DNA of 64,000 nucleotides from positions 25,086,501 through 25,150,500 of the forward strand of contig NC_084923.1 in the NCBI RefSeq assembly GCF_958298935.1, read 5' to 3'. This stretch comes from Phragmites australis (lineage: Eukaryota > Streptophyta > Magnoliopsida > Poales > Poaceae). Made by a program: the position numbers and the translations under genes. Positions 48,854-60,200 of the stretch are shown piece by piece. The notes under the pieces were generated by a model. The model saw only the letters and a list, made by a program, of their open reading frames with translations. It was not told the DNA's origin and did no database searches. Position 1 is the first letter of the stretch. Each line of letters opens with the position of its first letter.

Positions 48854-49881
48854 CATTTATATGTTCTCGTATGAATTCCAACTCCAAACTCAACGAGAAT
48901 GATAAAAACCAATCATACGGGTCTGACAACCCAAACACAACGGATGCGGCATAGCGCACCTCCGAGGCAGTTTATGTATGGTAGCCCTAACAAAGACCAG
49001 CTATCTATTGGAATGTAACCTATGTCGCTTAGGTCTTTAATATACACATACTACTTTTGCACCTACTCACTCACTTTTACTTCACCCTATAACAGATACG
49101 GAAAATTATTTTGACTACTTTTTAACTCATGCACCTAATTTCAGACAATATTACCATATACGTACTGCTCAAACATTATCTCATTTGCTCTAACCAAGTA
49201 CTAAAGTTCTACAGGCGCGCGTAGACACGCAAATTAGCCTAGTATATACTAACGTGCCTAGGATCGGCGAGTTCCCAGGGCCCGGTCACTGTAGCTACTG
49301 TAGTAGTATGTCCCACTCATGTGGATATATAGATATACGGATACATATACATATACTGATACGTATACATCTATAATATATACTAACGTGCCTGGGATTG
49401 GCGCGTTCCCAGGGGCCTGGGCGTTGTCTCATGTGGATGTATAGATATACATATATATGTATACATATACATATGCATATATATATATATATATCTACAC
49501 ACACATATTTTATAATTTTTATTTTTGAGAAATTCTAGAAAAATATGGAAAGGAATATAAGTTATATTGATAAATCGATTGAAATAATAAAAAATGCAAA
49601 GAAAAATATCTAAAACTCAAAAAAACTATGAAACAAATTTTTTTAGGTTCCTATTATTGTCATTTACATGTTAAAATTATGTTTTCCCTATAATTAAATG
49701 AATATGATAAACATTGATAAATTCATAAATAGATATTGAGATGTTCAAAATTGGTGAACTCAATTTTTTTAGTCTTATTTTATCATACTCTGTGCAACAA
49801 AAGAAAACAGGCACAACATAGGGCCAATGAGCCTAGTTCCTCTTATTTTGTGCGAGCTAAGAGAACGGTCAAATCATGGGC
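48854..49881. other. Intergenic repeats, left P450 flank
   Basis: A small duplication occurs at about 49243-49340 and 49378-49445 (TATACTAACGTGCCT.GGAT and TGTGGAT.TATAGATATAC), followed by a TA/CA-rich microsatellite at 49440-49505. A hairpin-like GCGCGCGTAGACACGC followed by CCTAG at 49216-49242 resembles a Helitron 3' end. The last bases before 49887 may be P450-derived (IMGPR). Confidence 0.35.
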
Positions 49882-49886
49882 CCGAG

Positions 49887-50784
49887 TGTAGCATCTAGGC
49901 CCCTAAGTAAGTGGTAAGTATTTCGGTGATTAATGATAACTATATTATTGTGACTAACAAGTATGTTTTGAAGGGTATAAAAAATTTTAGTTCACAATGA
50001 TATATGGGTAATCTTGGTCCCTATGTCGACTCAATGGACGATCAAATGATATATGCATCAAGATTAAGTATCTTCTAGTACTAAGTGTCACAAGGAGATG
50101 AAGGACACTTAGAGTAATATAGGTCTCTTTTTTTTTTAGTCTTTTGACTATACTATAAAGAGGGGCTATGAGTAGTAGTTTGACCTAGTTGACTATACTA
50201 TAAAGAGGGACTTTATTTATGCTTGGGGAGTAGCAAGTGTGCATCTAGCTGTAGTTTAGACCTGATCTTGGTCAAGTGAAGCTTATAGCTTGTTACTTTT
50301 GGTGGTTGGTAATACCTAGCCAGTCTTGGTGATTGGAAGTGTCCTGGTGAGCTCTTGGAGATCTTGTGGAATCCTCAAGAGAAGGTTTGTGTTTGGTTTG
50401 ATATCCACCAATCCAGAGATGGAGAAGTGGCAATCATGAGGGAACACTTGAGTCTTGGTGGCTATATCCTTAATGGATACCCCAACGAGGACTAGAGGAG
50501 AGTGCCAACTCCTCGATACCTTGGAAATTTTTTTTGATGTCCTCTTGTTTAACTCTTTATATTTTCACATTTATTTTGAGCATTTCCAATTTCCATACTT
50601 GCAAGCTTCTTATGTCCGCATATTCTTAGTTTCTTTGCTTGCTTAGTTAGTTGTTGTGTCCTAGTTTGTTCATATAGTCGTATTTCTTTTTATTTAGGTT
50701 AAGATTACTACTTGTTCTAAATATCAGTAAAAGTTTTAATTTTGTATCCAATTCACTTCCCTCTTGGATCATTCGATCCCTTCA
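49887..50784 (+). repeat. Solo LTR inserted in a P450 exon
   Basis: 898 bp beginning TGTAGCATCTAGGCCCCTAA and ending CATTCGATCCCTTCA, a familiar grass LTR form. The left flank is CCGAG (49882-49886). The right flank is CTGAG in the first copy and CCGAG in the duplicated copy (51249-51253). So the original 5-bp duplication was CCGAG, and the first copy has since mutated. P450 coding sequence (YWDDPEEF) resumes directly after the duplication. Confidence 0.75.
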
Positions 50785-51388
50785 CTGAGATATTGGGATG
50801 ACCCCGAAGAGTTCAAGCCAGAAAGGTTTGAGAATAGCAATGCTGATTACAAGGGGGCAAACTTTGACTTTATCCCATTTGGAGCTGGTCGTAGGATGAG
50901 CCCTGGATCTTTATGTGCAATCATGCTATATCCTTGATGGATACTCCAACGAGGACTAGAGAAGAATGCCAACTCCTCGATACCTTGGAAAAAAAATCTG
51001 ATGTCCTCTTGTTTAACTCTTTACATTTTCACATTTATTTTGAGCATTTCCAATTTCCATACTTGCAAGCTTCTTATTTCCGCATATTCTTAGTTTCTTT
51101 GCTTGCTTAGTTAGTTGTTGTGTCCTAGCTTGTTCATATAGTCGTATTTCTTTTTATTTAGGTTAAGGTTACTACTTATTCTAAAAATCAGTAAAAGTTT
51201 TAATTTTGTATCCAATTCACCTCCCTCTTGGATCATTCGATCCCTTCACCGAGATATTGGGATGACCCCGAAGAGTGAATAGCAATGCTGATTACAAGGG
51301 GGCAAACTTTGACTTTATCCCATTTGGAGCTGGTCGTAGGATGCGCCCTGGATCTTTATGTGCAACCATCACCATTGGAATCATTTCG
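50461..51388 (+). repeat. Tandem duplication of about 464 bp (LTR end plus P450 piece)
   Basis: Unit A (50461-50924) and unit B (50925 to about 51388) share GCTATATCCTT.ATGGATAC, the LTR 3' part and the P450 heme-region segment. Unit B has lost about 19 bases within the GAAGAG...AATAGC stretch. The duplication arose after the LTR insertion, since both units contain the LTR-P450 junction. Confidence 0.85.
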
Positions 51389-51502
51389 GCGAACCTCCTG
51401 TGCCACTTTGATTGGGTGCTTCCTAATGGGGCAAGCCTAGAGACCCTAGACATGGGCTCGCGCATTTGCACCATAAAGTGTGCCACTGGTGGATTGCAAT
51501 GA
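50785..51502 (+). pseudogene. Cytochrome P450 (CYP71-clan) pseudogene, duplicated heme region
   Basis: Copy A (50785-50924) encodes [34 protein letters not shown] and SPGS. Copy B (51249-51502) repeats the region with a frameshifting 19-base loss and continues to the C-terminus (SANLLCHFDWVLPNGASLETLDM) and a stop. The P450 signature F-x-x-G-x-R-x-C-x-G is recognisable, but the heme-ligand cysteine is Ser in copy A and Arg in copy B. Neither could bind heme. Only the last part of the gene is present. Related intact enzymes are ER-bound monooxygenases. Confidence 0.85.
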
Positions 51503-54239
51503 ACCTGGCATACACCCCACGACCCTTGGTTGATACCCCAAGACACGGTTCAGTATAGCTAATGTCGTATGTCAATATAAGTTATTACTCTTTGCATTAT
51601 CATAATATAAAAGTATCAACTCTTTTCTATATGTAAAAATGAGTTGGGGAAGAAGGGAGGACGAGGCATGAAGGCTAAGAATGGGTAAGCTGGTCATTTC
51701 ACACCTCCGTCACGTGACCGGTCAACAATTACAAATAAGGGCAAAAGGTTTGGAAACCGGATAGCTTAGGCGTTTTGCAATGGCAGACCCAAGATTTTGG
51801 GACTTTGCAGTAGTATATATAGAAACAAGTCTTTCCACAATTTGTTATCTATGAATCTTGTTGTAGCCTATTCAGCTTAATGAAAATTTGCTAGATCGAA
51901 TCACATGGAGATTGACAGCACATGGAGAGTAGAGGCACAGTTCCATGGATCATAATATACTGTTGTTAACATGAATGCCATTTGTGTGGAAAAACTGAAC
52001 ACAGCGCAAATTATTTATCGTATTGTGGATGCACGATGACGACGATGCGGCTCCCGATCGGCATGACCCAAACCCTGTAATCGTCTCACCACACGTCCCG
52101 TCGATATCGACTATGCATGAGACCCGGCTGTGCAACTGAAAGAACAGGTTGAAAGCAGAATAGATGGCTGGGCATCTTTTTGTTTATTTGTCATGACTAA
52201 GTTCTAATTCCTAAACTTTGCCAACGATCGTTCATCGCATTGCTGATTAAACGGTCGCAAGGCAAGGGACAACACAGATATGTGGAATTTATAATTTTTA
52301 CGTCAAATTAACTCAATCACAAGACATTCCTCAGGATGCATGGTGGCACCAAGAAGGGGCCGGGGGAGTAGACTCAATACTGCACCGGAGCCGATCGATC
52401 TGTTCGCACGGCTGCAACCATGGCGTAAGGAGAGCGCAGGAGTTGGTCGTGGGTTGCCGGCACATGATCAGTTGGCGTGTGGCCGTCGCGGGAGGAGGGT
52501 GCAGCGTGAGTTACTATGAAGGCACTAGCTCCTTCACAACTAAAACACCAGAGAAAATACAACTATGGGTAAGCGCGAGGGACATAGATAACTAGACCAT
52601 AGTCAGGGCTTTCGTCCTGATCGTACTCCAGACCACGCTCACTCACTGTTGTCTCTCCTCCTTCAGATATCTCCGATGCTGCAAAAGAGATTGTAAGTTT
52701 GTAAAGCACGCCGCTCAGATAGATGTTCGGTCAGTTGCTTCTTGTTAACTAGGGCGTCCAACAAGCAGCTGCACACCTATGCATAACAACATTCCTGTCC
52801 TTCATTGATTGTGCTCGGGTCTAGAAAATCAAATCAACAGCCAAAATCGGCTTTTGTCCCATCCAAAAAATTCTTGTAAAGCAGCACAGACGAAAGAACC
52901 TTTTTTGGGTTTAACAAAAGTTCCAGAGGGCAATGGAATGAAAGAAATGATGAAATTTGTTCAAAAGTGTGTTAGTAATTCTAAAATTTAAACTTAAACA
53001 AGGGTAGGACAAAGCAGAATTGTTATACAGTAAAATGTGCATGTTGTTGTAGTTGTTTGTTCTCCACGCATGCGAGCAAGAGGTCGCGAGTTGGACCTCA
53101 TGTGCAGCATTTTTTGTGTTTGTTTAAAGTAGGGTCCACGGTTCAATTTGTTGGAAACGTGAAAAAATTGTAGATGAAATAAAGATTTGATCCTGAGACC
53201 TGTTCTAAGCATTTAAAGTGACTGTCAACTAGGCTATATACATTGCTATGACAGACTCAGGCTTCAAATCCTTTAATATTTCAAAATTAAAATTTGAACT
53301 TTAATTCTTACCATAATTTATCTTTTGGAGGGTCCCAAATGACTGGAATCCACTTAATGGATCTGGTGATGGGAAATATGTTCACAGGTGGTTGAAAAAC
53401 CTGATCATAGCATATTTTTCCCATACATCCCTTTTTCGTTAGCCCATCCCTTTCCTCGTTATATTCTACTCCACCTTAGTCAGCAACTCAACAATTTACT
53501 TATACTGTCTTAGCTCAACCCCCGAACATGTCCTTCTGAATTGCACATTCGAGCCCTGAGTTAAAGCTTCATCTATTGCCATATCCTCGTTGTAATAGAT
53601 TTGACAAAGGTTGCGGTGTCAAGAACATCTGCAATCTAAAGGTGAACTCATGAACCATTTCAGATCCACCCTCACCGTTGTGAAGTTAAGGAACTGCACT
53701 TAGAAGGCCGGCTACACACCTCGAACAATTAGCAGAACAACTCCACCCTTGTTTGACTAGACAGATCATTTTGCACCATGGATTGGGACATCTTGTTACG
53801 GAATGCCACCTTGTTACCACTTTCAACATCCGTATCTCATCATTGCCCCAGGGCAAAAACTGCTATGTGATATTGTTATTTCATGAAGTTTGTTGTAGGA
53901 AATTGTTAAAATATTTTCTATAGCAAAGTAAATTTTAACAGTTACCTACAAAAAGGGCACATTTCAAGAGTGTCCTATAGCAAAATTTCGAACAGTTGGA
54001 AAAACAGGTAATATGTTTCTGCTTTGAAAAATTCTGAACATGCATGTCAGGCTTCCTGGAGCCTGTGCAACAGGCCTAACAAGAACCATGCAGCTACAAC
54101 GAGGCCCTCTAACATCTAAAACACAAGCTTCTTTCAAGAAAGCAAAAACTCTCACCAAGCGGAGAAAGCAACACATTAGTGACACGAGGATGCTACTTTT
54201 CATTGGTAAAGAAATTGTGCTGCAACCAGACAATGTGAT
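51503..54239. other. Intergenic, nothing convincing
   Basis: Only short ORFs without motifs. At 53166-53240 (minus) a stretch resembles a degraded tRNA-derived A box (TAGCCTAGTTGA) and B box, possibly an old SINE. No gene is supported. Confidence 0.35.
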
Positions 54240-54410
54240 GGATATAAGGACGCTCGTCAGCCCCAGGAAACTGAAGAGACTCCATTTCCAACCACTAATT
54301 GACAAAATTGGGAACCGTCTATCAGCATGTTGGGGGTCGTTGATGTCAAGGGGTAGGAGACTGACGATCCTCAGCTCTGTCCTAATCTCCTACATACATC
54401 CTCACTGCCA
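54240..54410 (+). mobile_element. LINE reverse transcriptase fragment
   Basis: The plus frame reads SPRKLKRLHFQPLIDKIGNR, then LSACWGSLMSRGRRLTILSS. This is the conserved segment after the catalytic site of plant LINE reverse transcriptases (usually KIGxRLxGWKG...GGRLTL). Flanking homology is lost on both sides, so only a short relic remains. Confidence 0.6.
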
Positions 54411-54679
54411 TCAATGTCCCAAAACCTGCCATCAAACAGACCGGCAAACTAAGGCGAGGTTTAGCTCTGCAGAGGTCGACTCCACCAGGAAAATTTGGAA
54501 ATGCAAAATACAACTCGAAATTCGATATGTGTGTTGGGATCTGAATTGGATTTGGGGTGACCGATTCGGCAAAAATAAATTAGGACACTGGTGTCCAGAT
54601 ATCAGTGCTACTTGGTGGCCTGGCAATGAGTTTGTAGACTTCTCGACGAAGGTGGACTTGGTGTGCCTGCGACCCACAT

Positions 54680-55580
54680 AAATTCAGCAGGATCTACCTT
54701 AGAATGGATTAACCGATGGATTTTAAATCCTATTACAGACGGTTATAGGTTCCGTCTCTGCAAAAGTGTCTGTGATATCAATATTGTTATAGATGATTAT
54801 AACTCTGTCTGTAATAGAGATGCACACAGATGGATTTTCTAGAAAATTATCTATGCATAGTAAGAAGAGGCACATACGGTTTTTGTTGAAACCTATCTGT
54901 ATGAAGTAGTTTTGTAAAAAACCGTCTGTATAACACTTTCCCCATAAATAATTTTGCTTCCTAGCTGACCTCATGATATAGCATACACACTTCATAATTC
55001 ACAAATTAAATAACATCACATGCATTATTTACATATCACACATTGACATATTGTTTAGAACATCGATCACACATTGTTCAAAACTTCAATACAAGGATAT
55101 CACATATATGCACACTACATATTGTTCAGAATACATAAACCTAGCTAACTATGTACAATCCCTAACTATACATCATTGGCGACACTGTCTACCAAAACGA
55201 CAAAATAATAAACATAATTGGCTATGCCATCTTCCAAAAGGATGAGATGCTTGACATCATTGGCGATGTCATCTTCCAGAAGGACGAAATGATCAACATT
55301 ATTGGTCGACGTCATCTTCTAAAAAGATGAAATGATTGACATCATCTCAACCTCCTATGCTTTAGCACAACGTCAACCCAAGTATCATCTTCAATGAGAA
55401 TCTCATTGTCATCCAGATAAGGCTCCATCCTGACTATCTCACGCATGAGCTAGAACCAAACTACATTGCTGTCAAACCGCCAACCATGGATAAGAAAGAA
55501 ATGTGCATTCAAACTAGTCTTGCAATTCACGACATATCTACATTGTGATGAATAACAATAGAGAAATTTTTATATGCAAG
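54680..55580 (-). mobile_element. CACTA remnant: subterminal repeats and transposase tail
   Basis: At 54690-54950 words of the type ACAGACGGTT recur in both orientations, the subterminal repeats of an En/Spm-like element. Farther along the minus strand, the translation gives SLNAHFFLIHGWRFDSNVVW and, after a stop, EPYLDDNEILIEDDTWVDVV. These resemble the C-terminal part of plant CACTA-associated proteins, but the match is from memory. No CACTA terminus was found, so the copy is truncated. Confidence 0.5.
55171..55340 (-). repeat. Four tandem 42-bp units
   Basis: Units start at 55171, 55213, 55255 and 55297 (the last is 43 bp), each beginning CAT(C/A)ATTGG or CATTATTGG. On the minus strand each 42-bp unit encodes a 14-residue motif like HFVLLEDDIANDV. 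The final unit is out of phase by one base. Confidence 0.75.
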
Positions 55581-56234
55581 AATAAAATGAAGAATGTGAT
55601 TCACAACAAAATTAGGGTCCATGGAGGGACCCTTCACAATAGCGAAAAACACGAAGTCCACCTGACGATGACTACTAGATGACGACCATATCCGGACACC
55701 GCAGGGTTTCCCTTGATTCTCAGGGTATACCTCTGAAACTACTTGTAGGCACCCAGGGTATCCTGTAAACAGGGAAGTTTATCTCCAAGAATAGGAAGAA
55801 AAACTCTAGAGAACGAACGACACCTCCTTATATATACAGAGCATGGTGACCCTGCGGAGGACAAGTGATAGAAAACTAAAATCATTAGAAGCTGCTTGAC
55901 TAGGTTAGATCTATCTAGGCTAGCCACGCACCTCCTTGTAATACCCCAGAGATCAATACAAAATAAACATGACATATGATTATTATACTAAACGAGGTCC
56001 GAACCTGTATAAAAACTTCTCTGTGTGTTCCTTTGATTCATTTACTCGAAACACCCCCCATCTTTCTTACAAGTTTGTAAGATCGACGGTTCATCAATCG
56101 TCAACACCACCTGATTGAAGTCAATGCCAAGCATCCGCACTGTGGATTGGCATAGGTATAACCCTATCCTACCACTACCTGATAGCAGTGAACTGAGTCA
56201 TTGTAGGTCTGCGATGGAAACAAGACATTCCCTT
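55581..56234 (+). other. LTR-like promoter fragment beside the Tat element
   Basis: It contains a TATA box (TTATATATACAGAGC, about 55833) and GAGGTCCGAACCTGTATAAA near 56000, a phrase typical of the R-U5 part of grass gypsy LTRs. The Tat element at 56235 is inserted just downstream. Its ends were not located. Confidence 0.35.
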
Positions 56235-57708
56235 TGTCGGTGTATCAAGAACCAGGGGTCCCTGAGTCTCGAGGCCATGCCAGCCATCCGCCACATGGCG
56301 CCATCCCGTGAGGTCCCTCCTGTAAGATGAGAAAAACTCAAGTCCCGGGAGAAGGTGCTCGGGGCCACAGTCCGTGGTTCCCAAGCACCCCAGTTCCCTG
56401 ATGATCCGCGGAGTCTAAGTACCGGGAAGAAAGTGCTCGGGGAGGTGCCCGGTCACCCCCGAGTGCCCTAGTCCCCCGACGATCAGAAGAGCTAAGTTCC
56501 GGGAGAGAGTGCTCGGGACTGCGTGTGGCAGCTCCCGAGCGCTCGGTTCCCCGAGGATCTGCGTAAGAGTGCTCGGGAGAGAGTGCTCGGGGCTGCACGT
56601 GGCAGCCCCCGAGCACTCAGTTCCCCGAAGGATCGGGCAAGAGTGCTCGGGAGAGAGTGCTCGGGGTTGCACGTGGCAGCCCCCGAGCACTCGGTTCCCC
56701 GAAGGTTCGTGCAGAGTGCTCGGGAGAGAGTGCTCGGGGAGGTGAACAGTACCCCTGAGCACTCGGTGCCCCGACGACCCAGAAAGACCCATGAGGAACC
56801 CGCCGATGAGGTGTCAATCAGTCAGAGGTCCGAGGCCGCATTTAATGAGCGTGCGTGGCCTGACATCCCCAATTGCTCCCACCGCAGTGTCAGTCCCTGC
56901 CATGTTTTGGCAGAGAGGCATGGGGCTATTAATTGCACGGGTCCCGTCCCGTATCATCTGGCATGTCTCGGGATAACATCGCCAGGATCAAGGCGTTCCG
57001 TCTGCCGCCCTGCTGTGGCAGAGGAACAAGACAGGGCGGGCACGCCGGGTTGCTCTGCGGTTGCCCGGTGGGCCCTCTCTACGGCGCCCGTTACCAGGGC
57101 ATTTATGGTGACAGGTGACCGAGCGTGCGGCACTTTTTTCACCCCCGGTCACTTCACCCAGAAGAAATGATGACGCCTTTCCCAGTCGCGGTGCCTTGGA
57201 ACTTGTGCCCCCCTCCTTCCCGTTCGGGGAATGTCGCAGCCGGCGAGGGATTAAAAGAGCTGGCGGCACAGAAGAAAGGATCGATCGAACAACCATCCAG
57301 CAAGCCATCGATAAACAACCAAAAAGAGGGCAACAATCCAAGCATCGAACACAGAAGCACCAAGAACCGAACCATAGACCAACCCAAGGCACAGTCCCTG
57401 CCCAAGAACAAGGAGCCTCAAGCTCTTGGTTAGACAAATATTCTTGTAACCAGCAACATCCTTGAGGGACTTCCTCAGGACAGTTATTACATCCATACAG
57501 GAGTAGGGTATTACGCCCCCATGCGGCCCGAACCTGTCTAAATTCCGGTGTATTTACTTCTCTTTGCACCAGATCATCACCCCCACCACCGGCCGTAGCA
57601 TTTACTCTCATTCATTTCTCCGACGAACTTATTCAGGATCATCCCCCCGGCTGAATCTTTTAAAAGGGGTCTCTCGGGATCCCTGCGACAGGAGTTAATC
57701 CTCCGACA
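56235..57708 (+). repeat. 5' LTR of the Tat element
   Basis: 1474 bp beginning TGTCGGTGTATCAAGAACC and ending CTCCGACA, so the ends pair as TGTCGG/CCGACA. The GC-rich ORFs inside (56338-57470) have no protein motif. The left flank is CCCTT. The matching 3' LTR and flank are outside, so the edge rests on the terminal inverted repeat and the position of the primer site. Confidence 0.85.
56503..56780. repeat. Four tandem about 75-bp hairpin units in the LTR
   Basis: Units begin GAGAGAGTGCTCGGG near 56503, 56577, 56651 and 56724. Units 2 and 3 contain GTGCTCGGGGCTGC (or GTTGC) and GCAGCCCCCGAGCAC, which pair as a stem of about 14 bp with CACGTG at the tip. Units 1 and 4 are diverged. They lie in the upstream (U3) part of the LTR, where enhancers are expected. 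Confidence 0.85.
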
Positions 57709-57710
57709 GC

Positions 57711-57728
57711 TGGCGCGCCAGGTAGGGG
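57711..57728 (+). other. Primer-binding site of the Tat element
   Basis: TGGCGCGCCAGGTAGGGG starts two bases after the LTR end. The TGG start and position fit a tRNA 3'-end complement, and this form is usual in grass Tat elements. The tRNA species was not determined. Confidence 0.7.
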
Positions 57729-58182
57729 GGAACATCTCTGAATCTGTTTGTTTGTTTTCTTCCACAGAAAAAATAGCCAGTGAACACTGCCTCCAGCGTT
57801 CCGGCACCAGTTCCAGTGAGGAAATGCAGCCCCTCGCACAGGAGGCCCTAGCCGCTGCTGCGTCCCAGCAGCAGCCGCGATCTGCACGCGCGGCGTTCCT
57901 TTCCCAAGGGGACCAAGGCGTTGGGCTCAGCAGGGCCGTCGCCGCCGCCGGTGCACCATCCGACCCCCAGCAGGTGGTCGAAACTCCGGCCGCCAGGTCC
58001 ACCTCTGGGCAGCGTCGGGTGCCTCTTTGGCGTAGGCTCGCTTTCAGCGAGGCCGGTCCCGGGAGCGCGCTGCTTGCGGCGCACGCTCTCCTCTGGCATT
58101 CGCCTGTTCAGGCGACTCCAGAAACCCGGAAGGCCGCTGGATCCAAGAAGTTGCTACCCTGGTCGGCACTGCTTGCCACCAG

Positions 58183-59728
58183 GTGCTGGCCGAGAATTCT
58201 CGCGCCACCACCCAGCGTGGCGCCACCCGAACCGGCCCATCAACGGGCAACGTTCGCACAGGTCGAGGGGCCTCCAGGCGAAGCGCCACCCCCCTGGCCG
58301 CGTCCGAAGCTCAGGACCTCCGCTTGCGTCTCAACGAGCAGAGGGACCACGAAGATGCACGCGTCACTCTCGAGTGCCAGCAGGAGACCCGGCAGGAGGC
58401 CGAGGCTGAGGACCAAGCTTCCTCTTTTCCAGCCCACGATCGCCAGGATTCCCCGGCTCGCCGGCATCCATCGACCCCGTCGAGTTCCTCCAAATATACA
58501 CTATGGCCGTCCAGGTGGCCGGAGGAAGTGAAAAGGTGATGGCAAATTATTTCCATGTTGCCTTGAGGGGCTCCGCCCGTTCTTGGCTCATAAACTTACC
58601 CCCAGGATCTATTAGCTCCTGGGATGACCTCTGCCACCAGTTTGTGGCTAATTTTCCGGGCACATTCACGCGCCCCGGCTTGGAGTGCGATCTCCATGCC
58701 GTCAAGCAGCAGGAGGGGGAGACGCTGCGGCGCTTCATTCAGCGTTTCAGCCAGGTCCGCAACACCATTCCGCGGATAGCCCCCCACGCTGTCATCGTCG
58801 CCTTCTGGCAGGGCGTCTGCGACGAGTGGATGCTCGAAAAGCTAGGTACGCATTAAATCAAGACCACTGCGGAACTCTTCGCACTGGCCGACAAGTGCGC
58901 CAAGGCGGCGGAGTCCCGGGCGTGGCATGCTCCGCGCCCCACCGCCGACCAGCCAAGTTCTTCCCGCTCTGACAGGCGGGAAAAGAAAAAGAGAAGAAAG
59001 CGCGAAGCCGCTCCTGTCGAACCGGCCCAGGGCCCCGCCCATAGGCTGGCCCAAAAGCCCGACCGCCGGCAAGAACGCCGAGCGGCCGCCGATAAACGGC
59101 CCGCGCCGCGAGGGCCCCAGCCAGGGCCCCTCCTCGGGCTCCGACTCCCGCGAGGGCCCCGGCACCTGCAAGGGCACCAGCTCCCGCAAGAGCCCCGGCA
59201 CCCGCCCGGGCTCCTGCTCCAGTGATGGCCCCCGCTCCCGTGGGGCCCGAGCCAGGCAAATGGTGCCCCATCCACCAGATCAGATGGCACGATCTCACGG
59301 AGTGTTGTACGGTCAAAGGTCTCGTTGAGCAGCGCCAGCGGGAGCGCGACGAGTCCCGCGGGGGAGGCGACGCTGAGGCCGCCCCCAGCAACGCCGAGCT
59401 CGGCTTCCAGAAACCCGAGCATATCGTCGCCTTCATCGACGGAGGCGCCTACACGCCTTCCTCACGGCGTGGCATCAAGACCATGCGGCGCGAGGTGTGC
59501 TCGGCAACCCCGAGCGAAGAGGCCACGAGGCCCCTAAGATGGTCGGACGCCCCGATCACATTCAGTATAGCCGACCACCCCTCCAGTACTGCAGGCGTGG
59601 GGCGACTACATTTGGTAGTGTCCCCCACCATCTGCAATGTCAAGGTCGGCAGAGTGCTGATCGATGGGGGCACAGGCCTCAACCTCCCTCTCCAAGGAGG
59701 CCTTCGAAAAGCTGCAGGTGTCCTCTAG
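58183..59728 (+). pseudogene. Tat gag-protease region, three frames and a stop
   Basis: Gag runs through three frames. The N-terminal part (58183-58539) includes LRLRLNEQRDHEDARVTLE. The retrotransposon gag domain (58503 onward) includes YFHVALRGSARSWLINLPPG and LRRFIQRFSQVRNTIPRI, and it meets a TAA at 58854-58856 where glutamine is expected. The same frame reopens (TTAELFALADKCAKAAE). The third frame (59222-59728) has the zinc-finger-like WCPIHQIRWHDLTEC and the protease-like VLIDGGTGLNL, then shifts out of frame. Products would be capsid and aspartic protease in an intact element. Confidence 0.85.
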
Positions 59729-60200
59729 GCGCCTAAAGCCGTCGCTTCCATTCTACGGAGTGACACCCGAGCACTCCCTGCCCCTTGGCAGGTCGAGCTA
59801 CCCGTGACCTTCGGGAGTCGGGACAACTTCTGAAAACATCCTCTTCGATGTCACGGAGCTCCCCCTCCCCTACAACGCCATCCTCGGGCGTCCGGCGCTC
59901 GCCAAATTCATGGTGGCTGCGCACTACGCGTATCTCACGGTCAAGATGCCGGGCCCAGCAGGCCCCATCTCCGTGACCACCGACTCCGATGGCGCCGTTT
60001 CCTGTGCCGAGCAGTCGTACATGGCTTTGGTCTCAGCCCAGGCCGAGGTCGAAGGCTACACAGGGGGCCTGGGATCCTCTTCATCCAAACCCCGACTCAC
60101 CGCCGACGCCTCTGTTCCTACGAAGGAGGTCGTGGTGGGCGAAGGCGCCTCCCAGGTCGTTGAGGTCGTGGTGGGCGAAGGCGCCTCCCGGGATCCCTAG
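59729..60200 (+). pseudogene. Tat protease-RT linker, broken
   Basis: Frames with LPLPYNAILGRPALAKFM and AYLTVKMPGPAG continue the protease region. A duplicated GTCGTGGTGGGCGAAGGCGC word at about 60129 and 60165 precedes an abrupt join to the reverse transcriptase frame (GIPREVIEHHLAV). Related elements carry more residues between, so a deletion is likely. Confidence 0.7.

Noticed and set aside
53166..53240. tRNA gene or SINE head on the minus strand
   Set aside because: An A-box-like TAGCCTAGTTGA is present, but the B box is degraded and no cloverleaf can be drawn. At most an old SINE.
56338..57611. Several ORFs over 100 codons on both strands in the Tat LTR
   Set aside because: They lie in LTR sequence, repeat with the hairpin units, and contain no protein motif.
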